The position numbers and the translations under genes are program-made. A stretch of DNA of 58,455 nt. It comes from Acidobacteriota bacterium. Lineage in GTDB: Bacteria > Acidobacteriota > Blastocatellia > Chloracidobacteriales > Chloracidobacteriaceae. The stretch spans positions 1-58,455 of the forward strand of contig JACQXX010000047.1 in NCBI GenBank assembly GCA_016208495.1, written 5' to 3'. Of this stretch, positions 36,363-44,167 are shown piece after piece. Position 1 is the first letter of the stretch. Every line of letters starts with the position of its first letter. A model generated the notes under the pieces. It had not been told where the DNA came from and did no database searches. It saw only the letters and a program-made list of their open reading frames with translations.

Positions 36363-37640
36363 ATGTTCGTTTGTGTCTATGTGTTGAATTGTGAGGGGAA
36401 ACCGTTGATGCCGACCTCGCCGGCCAAGGCAAGGGTATTGCTCAAAGCCGGGAAAGCGAAAGTGGTTCGGAAAACACCGTTCACGATCAAACTGCGGTTT
36501 GGTTCATCGGGATACAAGCAAGCGGTTGTCGCCGGGATGGATACCGGAAGCACCAGGGTGGGAACGGCGGCGGTGGCGAACGGGAAGGTGGTCTACCAGG
36601 CGGAAGTCACACTTCGGACGGATGTTTCACGCAAGATGGAACACCGAAAGATGTACCGCCGCACCCGCCGCAGCCGAAAAATCCGCTACCGGGCAGCCAG
36701 GTTTGACAATCGTGGTGCATCGCGCCGGAAAGGCCGGTTGCCACCTTCGATCCGGAGCAAAGTCGAGTCGCACCTGCGGGAACGCCGACAACTTGAGTCA
36801 ATCCTGCCGGTCACGCGTTGGAAAGTTGAATTGGCGGCCTTTGATATTCACAAACTGGTCAATCCGGAGGTGGTGGGAATCGAATATCAAACCGGACCGC
36901 TCAAAGACTGGTACAACACCAAAGCCTATGTGCTGCACCGTGATGGACATTGCTGCCAAAGCGGACAAAAGATCCAGCACAGCGTCAAACTCAATGTCCA
37001 TCACGTCCAGTTCAAAAGCCGCCAGGGTGGCAACCGGTCTGGGAATCTCCTGACCTTGTGTCTGACCTGCCACACAGATTTGCACGACGGAAAGTTTGAA
37101 ATCAAACCTAAGCGAAATGTCACCAAACCAGCCACTGAAGTCAGTGTGATTGCCGCCCAACTCAAGCAGTCGGATTGGGAATTTGAACCGACTTTCGGCT
37201 CCGAAACCAAATACAAGCGCGAGCAGTTCCTGAAGTTACCCAAGTCGCATCTCAATGATGCGATGGCCATTTGTTGCGAGGACGGCGAAGTGGTCGCAGT
37301 CGGGAAGGAAAATGTGTACCTCAAACGCCATGTCAACCAGGGTGACTATCAGCAAACCACTGGCCAGCACAGCCAAAAACGGATTCCAACCGGCAAGCTG
37401 TTTGGGTTGCGCAAATTCGATTTGATTCAAACCATCAAAGGAACCGGGTTTGTCACCGGCAAGCGCCGGACCGGATATTTCGCTCTGGGGGCGATTGACG
37501 GGACTCGTCTGACCAAGAGCGTCAACATCAAAACCAACTGTGTCCGGTTGACCGCACGAACCACAACCTTACTTCAAAGAAAGAGCGGCGTTTCCTCCCG
37601 GCCCAGCAAGAGCCGGGTTTCCACGCCGAAGATAGAATGA
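36363..37640 (+). CDS. iscB: IscB RNA-guided nuclease (IS200/IS605-associated)
   Basis: 425 residues, the usual IscB length. PLMP domain at 1-50 (PLMP at 14-17), RuvC-I with D60 (GMDTGSTRVG), an arginine-rich bridge helix at about 90-125, RuvC-II with E156 (KVELAAFD), HNH at about 190-243 (VHHV 212-215, N228, CLTCH), RuvC-III at 293-303 with D299 (SHLNDA), and a C-terminal target-interaction-like region (GYFALGAIDG). All catalytic acids and the HNH histidine are present. The first HNH zinc pair is altered: CCQSG instead of CxxC. IscB uses an omega-RNA to cut DNA and is the ancestor type of Cas9. No TnpA is nearby. The TGA stop overlaps the ATG of the histidine kinase gene. Confidence 0.93.
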   Translation: MFVCVYVLNCEGKPLMPTSPAKARVLLKAGKAKVVRKTPFTIKLRFGSSGYKQAVVAGMDTGSTRVGTAAVANGKVVYQAEVTLRTDVSRKMEHRKMYRRTRRSRKIRYRAARFDNRGASRRKGRLPPSIRSKVESHLRERRQLESILPVTRWKVELAAFDIHKLVNPEVVGIEYQTGPLKDWYNTKAYVLHRDGHCCQSGQKIQHSVKLNVHHVQFKSRQGGNRSGNLLTLCLTCHTDLHDGKFEIKPKRNVTKPATEVSVIAAQLKQSDWEFEPTFGSETKYKREQFLKLPKSHLNDAMAICCEDGEVVAVGKENVYLKRHVNQGDYQQTTGQHSQKRIPTGKLFGLRKFDLIQTIKGTGFVTGKRRTGYFALGAIDGTRLTKSVNIKTNCVRLTARTTTLLQRKSGVSSRPSKSRVSTPKIE

Positions 37641-40129
37641 ACGATCATCGAAAAAAGACGCCAAACTCAGTCCCGTTCCTTCCAACCCCCGATCAAATTG
37701 TATCAGGGCAATCTTCATTGGCCGCTTTTTTCACAACTATGCGCGATGAACTCCGAACCCCGCTCAGCTCAATTATCAGGTATGCCGAAATCCTGATTCG
37801 AGATGCCGAACACTTTGGCGAAACGGCATTCTTCCCCAACCTCCAAAAGATTTTGGAGGCTGGGCGAGCCCTGCTGACCGGGGTTGATACCATGCGCGAT
37901 CTGTCAATTTTTGATGATCCTGCCCATCATTTTGATCTGGAACCGATTGCCCGGACCATTCGGCAGGATTTGCGGCCCCTGTTGAACGCGATTCTGGGCG
38001 ATACCGAACTTCTTCTGGAGGATGCCGAGAGTCGTAGTGTCAAAGCCTTGATACCGGATTTGCAAAAAATACAGGCGGCAGCCCAGGAGCTCCTGTTGTT
38101 GATCAACAGCATCATCAATTTGTCGCAAATTGCCGAAGATGAGCCGGTCTTAACGGATTTGGGCGGGACGACTCCATTTTTTGACGTTCCTGATTCGGAA
38201 CCAACCCGGATTCCAGGCACCATCCTGGTGGCGGATGACAATCTGTTGAACCGGTCACTGCTGTCACGGTTTCTCAAAAATCAGGGGTACCGGGTGTTGA
38301 CGGCTGAACATGGTCGAATGGCGGTTGAATTGCTCAATCAACAACCCGTTGATCTGTTGCTGCTGGACCTCAACATGCCGGAAATGGATGGGTTTGAAGT
38401 CCTGCACTATATTCGGCAACTGGAGCGGTTCCAAACTCTTCCTGTGATTGTGGTTTCCGCGTTGAGTGACATTGATTTAATCGCCCGGAGCATCCAGCTT
38501 GGGGCTGAGGATTACCTTCCCATTCCGCTCAATCGGGTGTTGCTGCGGGCGCGAATCAATGCCAGTTTAGAGAAAAAGCGGCTACGGGATCGAGTGGTCA
38601 AACATATGCAGGAACTGGCCGAAACCGTGGACCAGTTGAAACATTCGCAATTACAAGCCATGGAAGCCAACCGGGCGAAAAGCACGTTTCTGGCCAATAT
38701 GAGCCACGAATTGCGGACTCCGCTCAATGCCGTAATTGGCTTTTCCCAAATGATGGCTCGGGATTTGACGCTTACGTCACAACACCGAGAAACTGCGGGC
38801 ATTATTATGCGCAGCGGGGAACATCTGTTGAGTTTGATCAATGACGTGCTTTCAATTTCCAAAATTGAAGCTGGAAAACTGACGCTCAAAAATACCACCT
38901 TTGACCTTCCGGCTCTGGTGTGGGGAATTTCTGAAATGTTTCAGTTTCGGGCGCAATCAAAAGGCGTTGGGCTCGATGTGCGGCTGGATCCAAAACTGCC
39001 GCATTATGTCTGTGGTGATGAGGGAAAACTGCGGCAGGTGTTGATCAATTTAATGGGGAATGCCTTTAAATTTACCGAATTCGGACGGGTTGTGATTCGG
39101 GTTAAACCTTTGGACGAAGAACTATGCCATTTCGAAGTTGAGGATTCGGGGTGTGGGATTGCCGAAATTGACCTGGAGCAGTTGTTTGAACCTTTCGTGC
39201 AGCTCAACTCTCCAGGCCGGAAAAGCCAGGAAGGAACTGGCCTTGGACTGACCATTTCGCGAAATTATGTGCGCCTGATGGGGGGAGATTTGACGGTGCG
39301 CAGTGCCCTTGATACGGGGACTAGCTTTAGTTTCTGGCTGCCCTTGCCGAGTCTTCCAAGCGGCGAATACACCGTTCCCATCTCACATTCCGTAATCGGC
39401 CTGGAAGAAGGGCAACCCCACTATCGGATTCTGGTGGTCGAAGACCAGGACGACAATCGAGCCCTGCTGTGCCGGTTGCTCAAATCCGCCGGGTTTGAGG
39501 TCTATGAGGCGATTGACGGCAAACGAGCGATTGAAGGCTGGGCCCGGCATCGTCCCCACCTGATTATGATGGACTTGCATATGGCGGTGCTGGATGGGTA
39601 TGAAGCCATGCGCATCATCCGGGCGATTGAGAGCGGTGCCGGCAGGGACGTTTTACCCACCAGTGTGGACGTGACTTTCCCGGATGATCTGAATCGAGCC
39701 AAAATTATTGCGGTCTCCGCTGATGCCTTTGGGGCTGACCGGTCGCGGATTCGTGAGTTTGGCGGCGACGATTTTATTCCCAAACCGTTTCACGTCGAAA
39801 TGATCTTTGAAAAATTGCGCGAGCACCTTGGAGTTCGGTTTGTCCAGATGAACCGAACAACCGGACAATTAGTTCCTCCCGCTGGATTTTCAAATCAGAT
39901 CCTGACGCCAGACCGCTTTCAACCCTTTTTAAAAGAGTGGCTTGTGAAAATGCACCATTCGGTTCAGTCGGGTGATGTGGATGAAGCCGCACGGTTGATT
40001 GAGGATATTGCCCCGATTGATGAAGAACTGGCCGGTGAATTACGCAAATCACTGCGCAGTTATGACTTTGATGAGCTCATTGATGCCCTTTGCACCGCGA
40101 TTGAACAGCATGACCAACATTTTCAATGA
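37637..40129 (+). CDS. Hybrid histidine kinase with two receiver domains
   Basis: 830 residues, cytoplasmic, no membrane segment. Order: two HisKA-like helical segments at about 30-90 and 105-165, in which the His site reads D37 (RDELRTP) and Q110 (RQDLRP); receiver 1 at 195-310 with D200/D201 and phospho-acceptor D244; a coiled linker; a true HisKA with H357 (MSHELRTPLNAVIGF); an HATPase_c domain (N box NLMGNAFKF, GTGLGL); receiver 2 with D646 (MMDLHMAVLDG); and a helical C-terminus of about 70 residues. The ATG shares ATGA with the iscB stop, so expression may be coupled to iscB. The signal sensed is unknown. Confidence 0.9.
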   Translation: MNDHRKKTPNSVPFLPTPDQIVSGQSSLAAFFTTMRDELRTPLSSIIRYAEILIRDAEHFGETAFFPNLQKILEAGRALLTGVDTMRDLSIFDDPAHHFDLEPIARTIRQDLRPLLNAILGDTELLLEDAESRSVKALIPDLQKIQAAAQELLLLINSIINLSQIAEDEPVLTDLGGTTPFFDVPDSEPTRIPGTILVADDNLLNRSLLSRFLKNQGYRVLTAEHGRMAVELLNQQPVDLLLLDLNMPEMDGFEVLHYIRQLERFQTLPVIVVSALSDIDLIARSIQLGAEDYLPIPLNRVLLRARINASLEKKRLRDRVVKHMQELAETVDQLKHSQLQAMEANRAKSTFLANMSHELRTPLNAVIGFSQMMARDLTLTSQHRETAGIIMRSGEHLLSLINDVLSISKIEAGKLTLKNTTFDLPALVWGISEMFQFRAQSKGVGLDVRLDPKLPHYVCGDEGKLRQVLINLMGNAFKFTEFGRVVIRVKPLDEELCHFEVEDSGCGIAEIDLEQLFEPFVQLNSPGRKSQEGTGLGLTISRNYVRLMGGDLTVRSALDTGTSFSFWLPLPSLPSGEYTVPISHSVIGLEEGQPHYRILVVEDQDDNRALLCRLLKSAGFEVYEAIDGKRAIEGWARHRPHLIMMDLHMAVLDGYEAMRIIRAIESGAGRDVLPTSVDVTFPDDLNRAKIIAVSADAFGADRSRIREFGGDDFIPKPFHVEMIFEKLREHLGVRFVQMNRTTGQLVPPAGFSNQILTPDRFQPFLKEWLVKMHHSVQSGDVDEAARLIEDIAPIDEELAGELRKSLRSYDFDELIDALCTAIEQHDQHFQ

Positions 40130-40310
40130 GCGAAAGTTTGGCTTTCAATCATTTCGACTTGATTTTTCCCGGTCACTTTTGTCAAATAGGCGCGCTTCAA
40201 AAATAACCCATTCGATAGTCAACCTTGCAACGAGCAATTCCTGTACAAAGCTTCTTGCTTTGGCAACCATTGTTTCTATCAAATTGTTTCAAGTTTAAGG
40301 AGAGAACTGC

Positions 40311-40850
40311 ATGAATCGGAGAGAGTTTTCAATGATTTTGGGTGCCGCCGTGGCCGGAATGTTAACTGGATGTAGCGCGGAAGCGCCACCCGCCGCGCCA
40401 GCCACACCTCCCGCCAAACCCGCAACCCCGGCGCCAGCCACACCAGCCACCACCCCGACTGATACTGCCGCCAAACATAGCTGCAAAGGAAAGAATGAAT
40501 GCAAAGGTCAGGGTGGTTGCAAGACCGGAGACGCCGGCTGCAAGGGCAAAAATTCCTGCAAAGGCAAAGGTGGATGCGCCACCGATGCTGCGGCTCCGGC
40601 TGGAGACACCGCCGGTAAACATAGCTGCAAAGGAAAGAATGAATGCAAAGGTCAAGGCGGCTGCAAGACCGGAGACGCCGGATGCAAGGGCAAGAATTCC
40701 TGCAAAGGCAAAGGCGGATGCGCCACCGATGCCGCGGCTCCGGCTGACAAGAAAGACGCCAAAGCGGCTGCCCCTGAGAAAGCCGACGCAAAGGGCAGCA
40801 AAGATAAAAATAGTTGTGGCGGAAAAGATGGCTGCGGCTCCAAGCAGTAA
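40311..40850 (+). CDS. Cysteine-rich repeat lipoprotein, Tat-like signal
   Basis: 179 residues; AAGGAG precedes the ATG. N-terminus NRREFSMILGAAVAGMLTGC has a twin-arginine-like RRxF motif and a lipobox with Cys21, so it is probably folded, exported and lipid-anchored. A proline/alanine linker (about 24-50) leads to two almost identical units of about 45 residues, each with six cysteines in CKGKN / CKGQGGC / CKGKGGC motifs, then a charged tail with CGGKDGC. The regular Cys-Lys-Gly spacing suggests metal binding; similar low-complexity Cys-rich proteins exist in many bacteria but I know no proven function. The repeats are also near-identical in DNA, indicating a recent tandem duplication. Confidence 0.8.
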   Translation: MNRREFSMILGAAVAGMLTGCSAEAPPAAPATPPAKPATPAPATPATTPTDTAAKHSCKGKNECKGQGGCKTGDAGCKGKNSCKGKGGCATDAAAPAGDTAGKHSCKGKNECKGQGGCKTGDAGCKGKNSCKGKGGCATDAAAPADKKDAKAAAPEKADAKGSKDKNSCGGKDGCGSKQ

Positions 40851-40874
40851 TTTTTTTCTCCAACAAACCTAATG

Positions 40875-40948
40875 AACTGCGGAACATCTGAGCCCACGTT
40901 TCAGTGAACTTCACTTTCTGAATCGTGACCACCTGTTCCGCAGTTTTT
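40875..40948 (+). terminator. Hairpin terminator with long loop
   Basis: AACTGCGGAACA (40875-40886) pairs perfectly with TGTTCCGCAGTT (40934-40945), followed by a run of five T (the last two stem bases included). It follows the lipoprotein gene by 25 bp. The loop of 47 bases is unusually long, so strength is uncertain. Confidence 0.6.
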
Positions 40949-41085
40949 CATTCAATGACCACTTTTATTTAAATTGTTGTTGAAACCAATTTTGATTTTG
41001 TTAACAGACTGGAACTATTTTTGGCCTATCAGTCGCTGACCATCTTCAACTGTGTCCATTTCCAAAAGGAATTATTTCACACGCT

Positions 41086-42096
41086 ATGACAATACAGGTT
41101 TATCATCTTGAGCGGCTCAATAATCCTTCCCGAAAAAATGCCTTTAGCTTTCATTTCCTGGCTAAGCTCGGAACCGTATCTTCTTCTGATTTAGAAGATT
41201 GCCGGTTAGTGCTGCGTCATTTTATTGAACATTCCCTGAATGAGCATCCACTGGTTGGAAAACCATTGATTGTTGGCCTGGCTGAATCAGGAATCTTGCT
41301 TTCGGCGTTGCTCCATCAAGAAGCGCATCAGTTGGGGATTGCTGGCGGGTGGATTTGCTCCACGCGCCGCCCGGCGTCAGGCATCCGGTTTATTGAACGC
41401 CATTCACACCAACCAGCCCATATTTTGCCCGTTCCGGCCAATCCGGTGGATGAACTCTGGCTGATTGAAGATGAGATCACCACCGGGCAAACCATTTTTC
41501 AGGTCATTCGGCACCTTTCATCGCTGACTTCGGTCAAAATGGTCCGCATTTTCACCCTCGTTGATGCCCGTAGCGATGAGCAGCGAACTGTTTTCTCTGA
41601 ATTACTTGAGCAGGACGGCATCCGGCATTCGGTCCATTCACTGTTGGAGTTTCACGGTTTTCCAACGATGGAATGTTTTGACCGAAAATTTGTTGAAGAA
41701 TCAACCCTGGCTCCAAGCTTTCAATCCGAAGACGCCATTCATCACTGGATGTTGCCTGAAACCCGCCCGGCCTTGTCTGTCCAGACGGCTGCCACACTGG
41801 ACGCTTTTGATGGGATTGAAGGGTCATTACTGGTCATTGGGGAAGCGATGGATATGGCGGTGCGAACTATGATTCGCAACCCGCAACTGTCCATTCGCCA
41901 CGTCACGTTGAGCCCCTGGAAAATTGATCACCAAAATGTATTTGACCGGATCCACATCAATGGCAAGTACTATGTCTATAACCTGGATGAATTTCAGGGG
42001 CCAGTGCATATCTTGAGTGACCCGTTTGATCATGAATCGGCGCTCTCGCTTCAGGAAACGATGTCCCACCACGGGTATCGGGCTGAAGTCCTGTGA
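41086..42096 (+). CDS. Phosphoribosyltransferase with TRSP domain (Ter-associated)
   Basis: 336 residues. The N-terminal half has a type I PRTase fold: PLIVGLAESGILLSALLHQE near 60-80 and the PRPP-binding acid loop LWLIEDEITTGQT near 125-140. The C-terminal half has the SLLVIGEAMDMAVRTM region typical of the TRSP extension. This pairing belongs to the biosynthetic module described with tellurite-resistance (Ter) stress systems, thought to make a nucleoside-like compound. The next gene starts within its stop (GTGA, 42093-42096). No TerD-type gene is in the window. Confidence 0.8.
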   Translation: MTIQVYHLERLNNPSRKNAFSFHFLAKLGTVSSSDLEDCRLVLRHFIEHSLNEHPLVGKPLIVGLAESGILLSALLHQEAHQLGIAGGWICSTRRPASGIRFIERHSHQPAHILPVPANPVDELWLIEDEITTGQTIFQVIRHLSSLTSVKMVRIFTLVDARSDEQRTVFSELLEQDGIRHSVHSLLEFHGFPTMECFDRKFVEESTLAPSFQSEDAIHHWMLPETRPALSVQTAATLDAFDGIEGSLLVIGEAMDMAVRTMIRNPQLSIRHVTLSPWKIDHQNVFDRIHINGKYYVYNLDEFQGPVHILSDPFDHESALSLQETMSHHGYRAEVL

Positions 42097-43169
42097 GGCA
42101 GATCGCAAGTCGTCAGCACTATCTGCCTGAGCAGATGGTGGTTGTGAAACCCCTGAACGCTGAACCCCTGAACCCAATGGCTTTTGACGCTCTCAGCCGC
42201 GCTGGACGGCCAAATTACTGGAATCAACCGCTGTGCGCCGACCTGCACCGCGAAGTTGATCCATTTTCTGAGTTGCAGTTGTTTCGCCCATTAACGAAAG
42301 CCTACGATGGGCAAACCACGTTTTGGGAAATCCCATCACCGGAGCCGGATTTGCCGGATTCATTTTGGAATGGGCTTGGATCAAGGTTGACGGATTGGCG
42401 GTTGCCGGAAGCCGGTGCCCGCTTAGCCGCCAGTCTTTTGCAGTGGGAGCCAAACCCGGAAAAAATGGTACTGGTGGCCATTCTGCGCGCCGGAGTTCCG
42501 ATTGCCGACTGGTTGACCCGGTTGCTACCTGGGGCTATCGCGGTTCAGGCTTCACTTTTTTCCGGTCTTGGACTTGACCAGATTGCCCTGACTCAGATCA
42601 AACACCAGTTTCCTGACCGCCGAATCGTTTTTGTAGACGGCTGGACGGGTCGCGGAGGCGTGGCCCGTGAACTGGCCCGCTGGAATGCGGGGCCACTGGC
42701 GGTGCTTTTGGATCCCTGGGGGTGGGCAGATTTCAGTGGCGCGGCGGAAGATACGTTCTCACCATCGGCCTGTTTTACCGGGCCGTCAACGCTTGGTTTT
42801 TCGCGAACATTCTTTGTCGGCCCAGATCAATTGTTTGGGGCCTATGCGTTTCCGCAAGCCTACATTCGAAAACACCTTATTGATCAATGGCGGGCTTTTT
42901 GCCCAATCCAACCAGACCGACCGTTTGTCCAACCTGAGCGTTTTTTTCAATCCACGGAATTGCGCATCCATAGTAATGAAGTCTGCCGGGCACTCATCAA
43001 CGCCAGCCCCGAGGTGTTGATGTTTCGAGTGTCAAAAGCCGATTCACGTGAACAATTCAGCCTGTTGCTCGAACTGGCCGACCAGCGCCGGGTGCCGGTT
43101 CGTTTTGACTGCCATCACCTGGCCGACTTGAAAACCAATGTTGCCTGTACGTTGAGGAAAGACCCGTGA
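42093..43169 (+). CDS. StiP/PRTase_1-family protein
   Basis: 358 residues from a GTG at 42093 overlapping the previous stop. A later ATG at 42180 is an alternative start. Key blocks are VAILRAGVPIADWLTRLL near 130, IALTQIKHQFP near 170 and the PRPP-type loop RIVFVDGWTGRGGVARELAR near 180. These match the family annotated as cysteine protease StiP or PRTase_1 in Ter-associated clusters. The proposed cysteine protease N-terminal motif (SGxYxxxDVxFLLK type) is only weakly reflected in FSELQLFRPLTKAY. It ends GTGA, overlapping the next start. Confidence 0.75.
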   Translation: MRQIASRQHYLPEQMVVVKPLNAEPLNPMAFDALSRAGRPNYWNQPLCADLHREVDPFSELQLFRPLTKAYDGQTTFWEIPSPEPDLPDSFWNGLGSRLTDWRLPEAGARLAASLLQWEPNPEKMVLVAILRAGVPIADWLTRLLPGAIAVQASLFSGLGLDQIALTQIKHQFPDRRIVFVDGWTGRGGVARELARWNAGPLAVLLDPWGWADFSGAAEDTFSPSACFTGPSTLGFSRTFFVGPDQLFGAYAFPQAYIRKHLIDQWRAFCPIQPDRPFVQPERFFQSTELRIHSNEVCRALINASPEVLMFRVSKADSREQFSLLLELADQRRVPVRFDCHHLADLKTNVACTLRKDP

Positions 43170-43885
43170 ACCACAATCGAAAAGTGGTGGCCGTTGATCT
43201 GGATGGCACCTTGCTGCATTTACAACCCGAACAAATTGAAGTTCCCGGCGCGACGGTCAGTAGCTTCCTCAGCGCTGCGGCACTGGAACGCTTACAGGAA
43301 TTAAGCCGGCTTTCTGATCTGGTGATTGCGACCGCCAGGAACTCATACAGCGTTACAAAGCTTGTTTCACAGTTGCCAGATGTCAAAATTGCCGGGTTTG
43401 TAATGGAAAACGGTTTGGTTGCGCGACCACACCTGGAACGACACCCTGATCATTTCCCCCCCTGGGAAGATATCGCCCAGCATCTTTCACACTGGCGGCG
43501 GCTCATTGGCTATGAAGCCTGCCTCGGGTTGGTTCCTCCTAAAACGGAACCGAATGCCTTCGAAATCTTGTCTGAACTCGTGGCCAGTTCCAGTGAACCT
43601 GGGATTATTTATCGTGACCGGCACAAGCTGTTTGTGTATCCCTATGTACCAAACAAGCATCAGGGGCTGGAAAAATTAGGTTTTTCTCCCTGGATGGCGC
43701 TTGGGAACGACACCAATGACCTGGAGTTGATGCAAGCCAGTTCCAGGTTGGGAACCCTGGTTGATGCCACTGGTGATATTCAATCAATTGTTCATTCAAA
43801 AAATGGTTTTTGTTCGCGGCAACCAGGTCATGACGGCACAGTTGAATTGCTCGAATGGGCGTTATCGGTAGTCAGTAGTCAGTAA
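43166..43885 (+). CDS. HAD-superfamily hydrolase of the Ter-type operon
   Basis: 239 residues from a GTG start overlapping the StiP-like gene by four bases. Motif I is VVAVDLDGTLL (D12, D14 region), motif II is the T of VIATARNS, and motif IV is MALGNDTNDLELMQ. The layout fits the IIB cap subclass (sucrose-phosphatase-like). In Ter-type clusters such a HAD enzyme is the usual third member after the two PRTase proteins, probably removing a phosphate from their product. The last residues VVSSQ and the TAA stop are encoded by the terminal repeat of the element at 43868-44159. Confidence 0.82.
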   Translation: MNHNRKVVAVDLDGTLLHLQPEQIEVPGATVSSFLSAAALERLQELSRLSDLVIATARNSYSVTKLVSQLPDVKIAGFVMENGLVARPHLERHPDHFPPWEDIAQHLSHWRRLIGYEACLGLVPPKTEPNAFEILSELVASSSEPGIIYRDRHKLFVYPYVPNKHQGLEKLGFSPWMALGNDTNDLELMQASSRLGTLVDATGDIQSIVHSKNGFCSRQPGHDGTVELLEWALSVVSSQ

Positions 43886-44159
43886 TGCCAGTTAAGAGTT
43901 GAAGCCGTTTTGGTTCTCAGCCTACGAAGTGGGCGTCGGCTCGTAGCCCAGGGCGAGTCTTCGAGCCCTGGGAATCCGGCCCTCCCCCATCTTTTCCTCC
44001 GCCCGACCATCTGCCGCCTACGGCGGCGGATGGTCGGGCGGGGTGATGAGGCGACTTTTCCCAGGGTTGCACCCTGGGCTACAAGCCTGCCACCCGCTTC
44101 GCAGGTTCAAATCCGCTCATTTTTTCAACTCTTCACTGGCATTACTGACTACTGACTAC
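43868..44159. repeat. 292-bp element with 36-bp terminal inverted repeats
   Basis: Left end GTAGTCAGTAGTCAGTAATG and the next 16 bases (43868-43903) pair with 44124-44159 with a single mismatch. Each end starts with a heptamer repeat AGTAGTC. Inside are hairpins CCCAGGG-type (about 43950-43972 with 44058-44082) and a strong GC stem at 43999-44042 (CCGCCCGACCATCTGCCGCC with one mismatch). It fills the gap between two converging genes and could also end transcription in both directions. Confidence 0.85.
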
Positions 44160-44167
44160 AAACTGGT

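Noticed and set aside
40279-40932. 217-residue minus-strand frame over the Cys-rich lipoprotein
   Set aside because: Its repeats mirror the sense repeats; the sense gene has a ribosome site, signal and lipobox.
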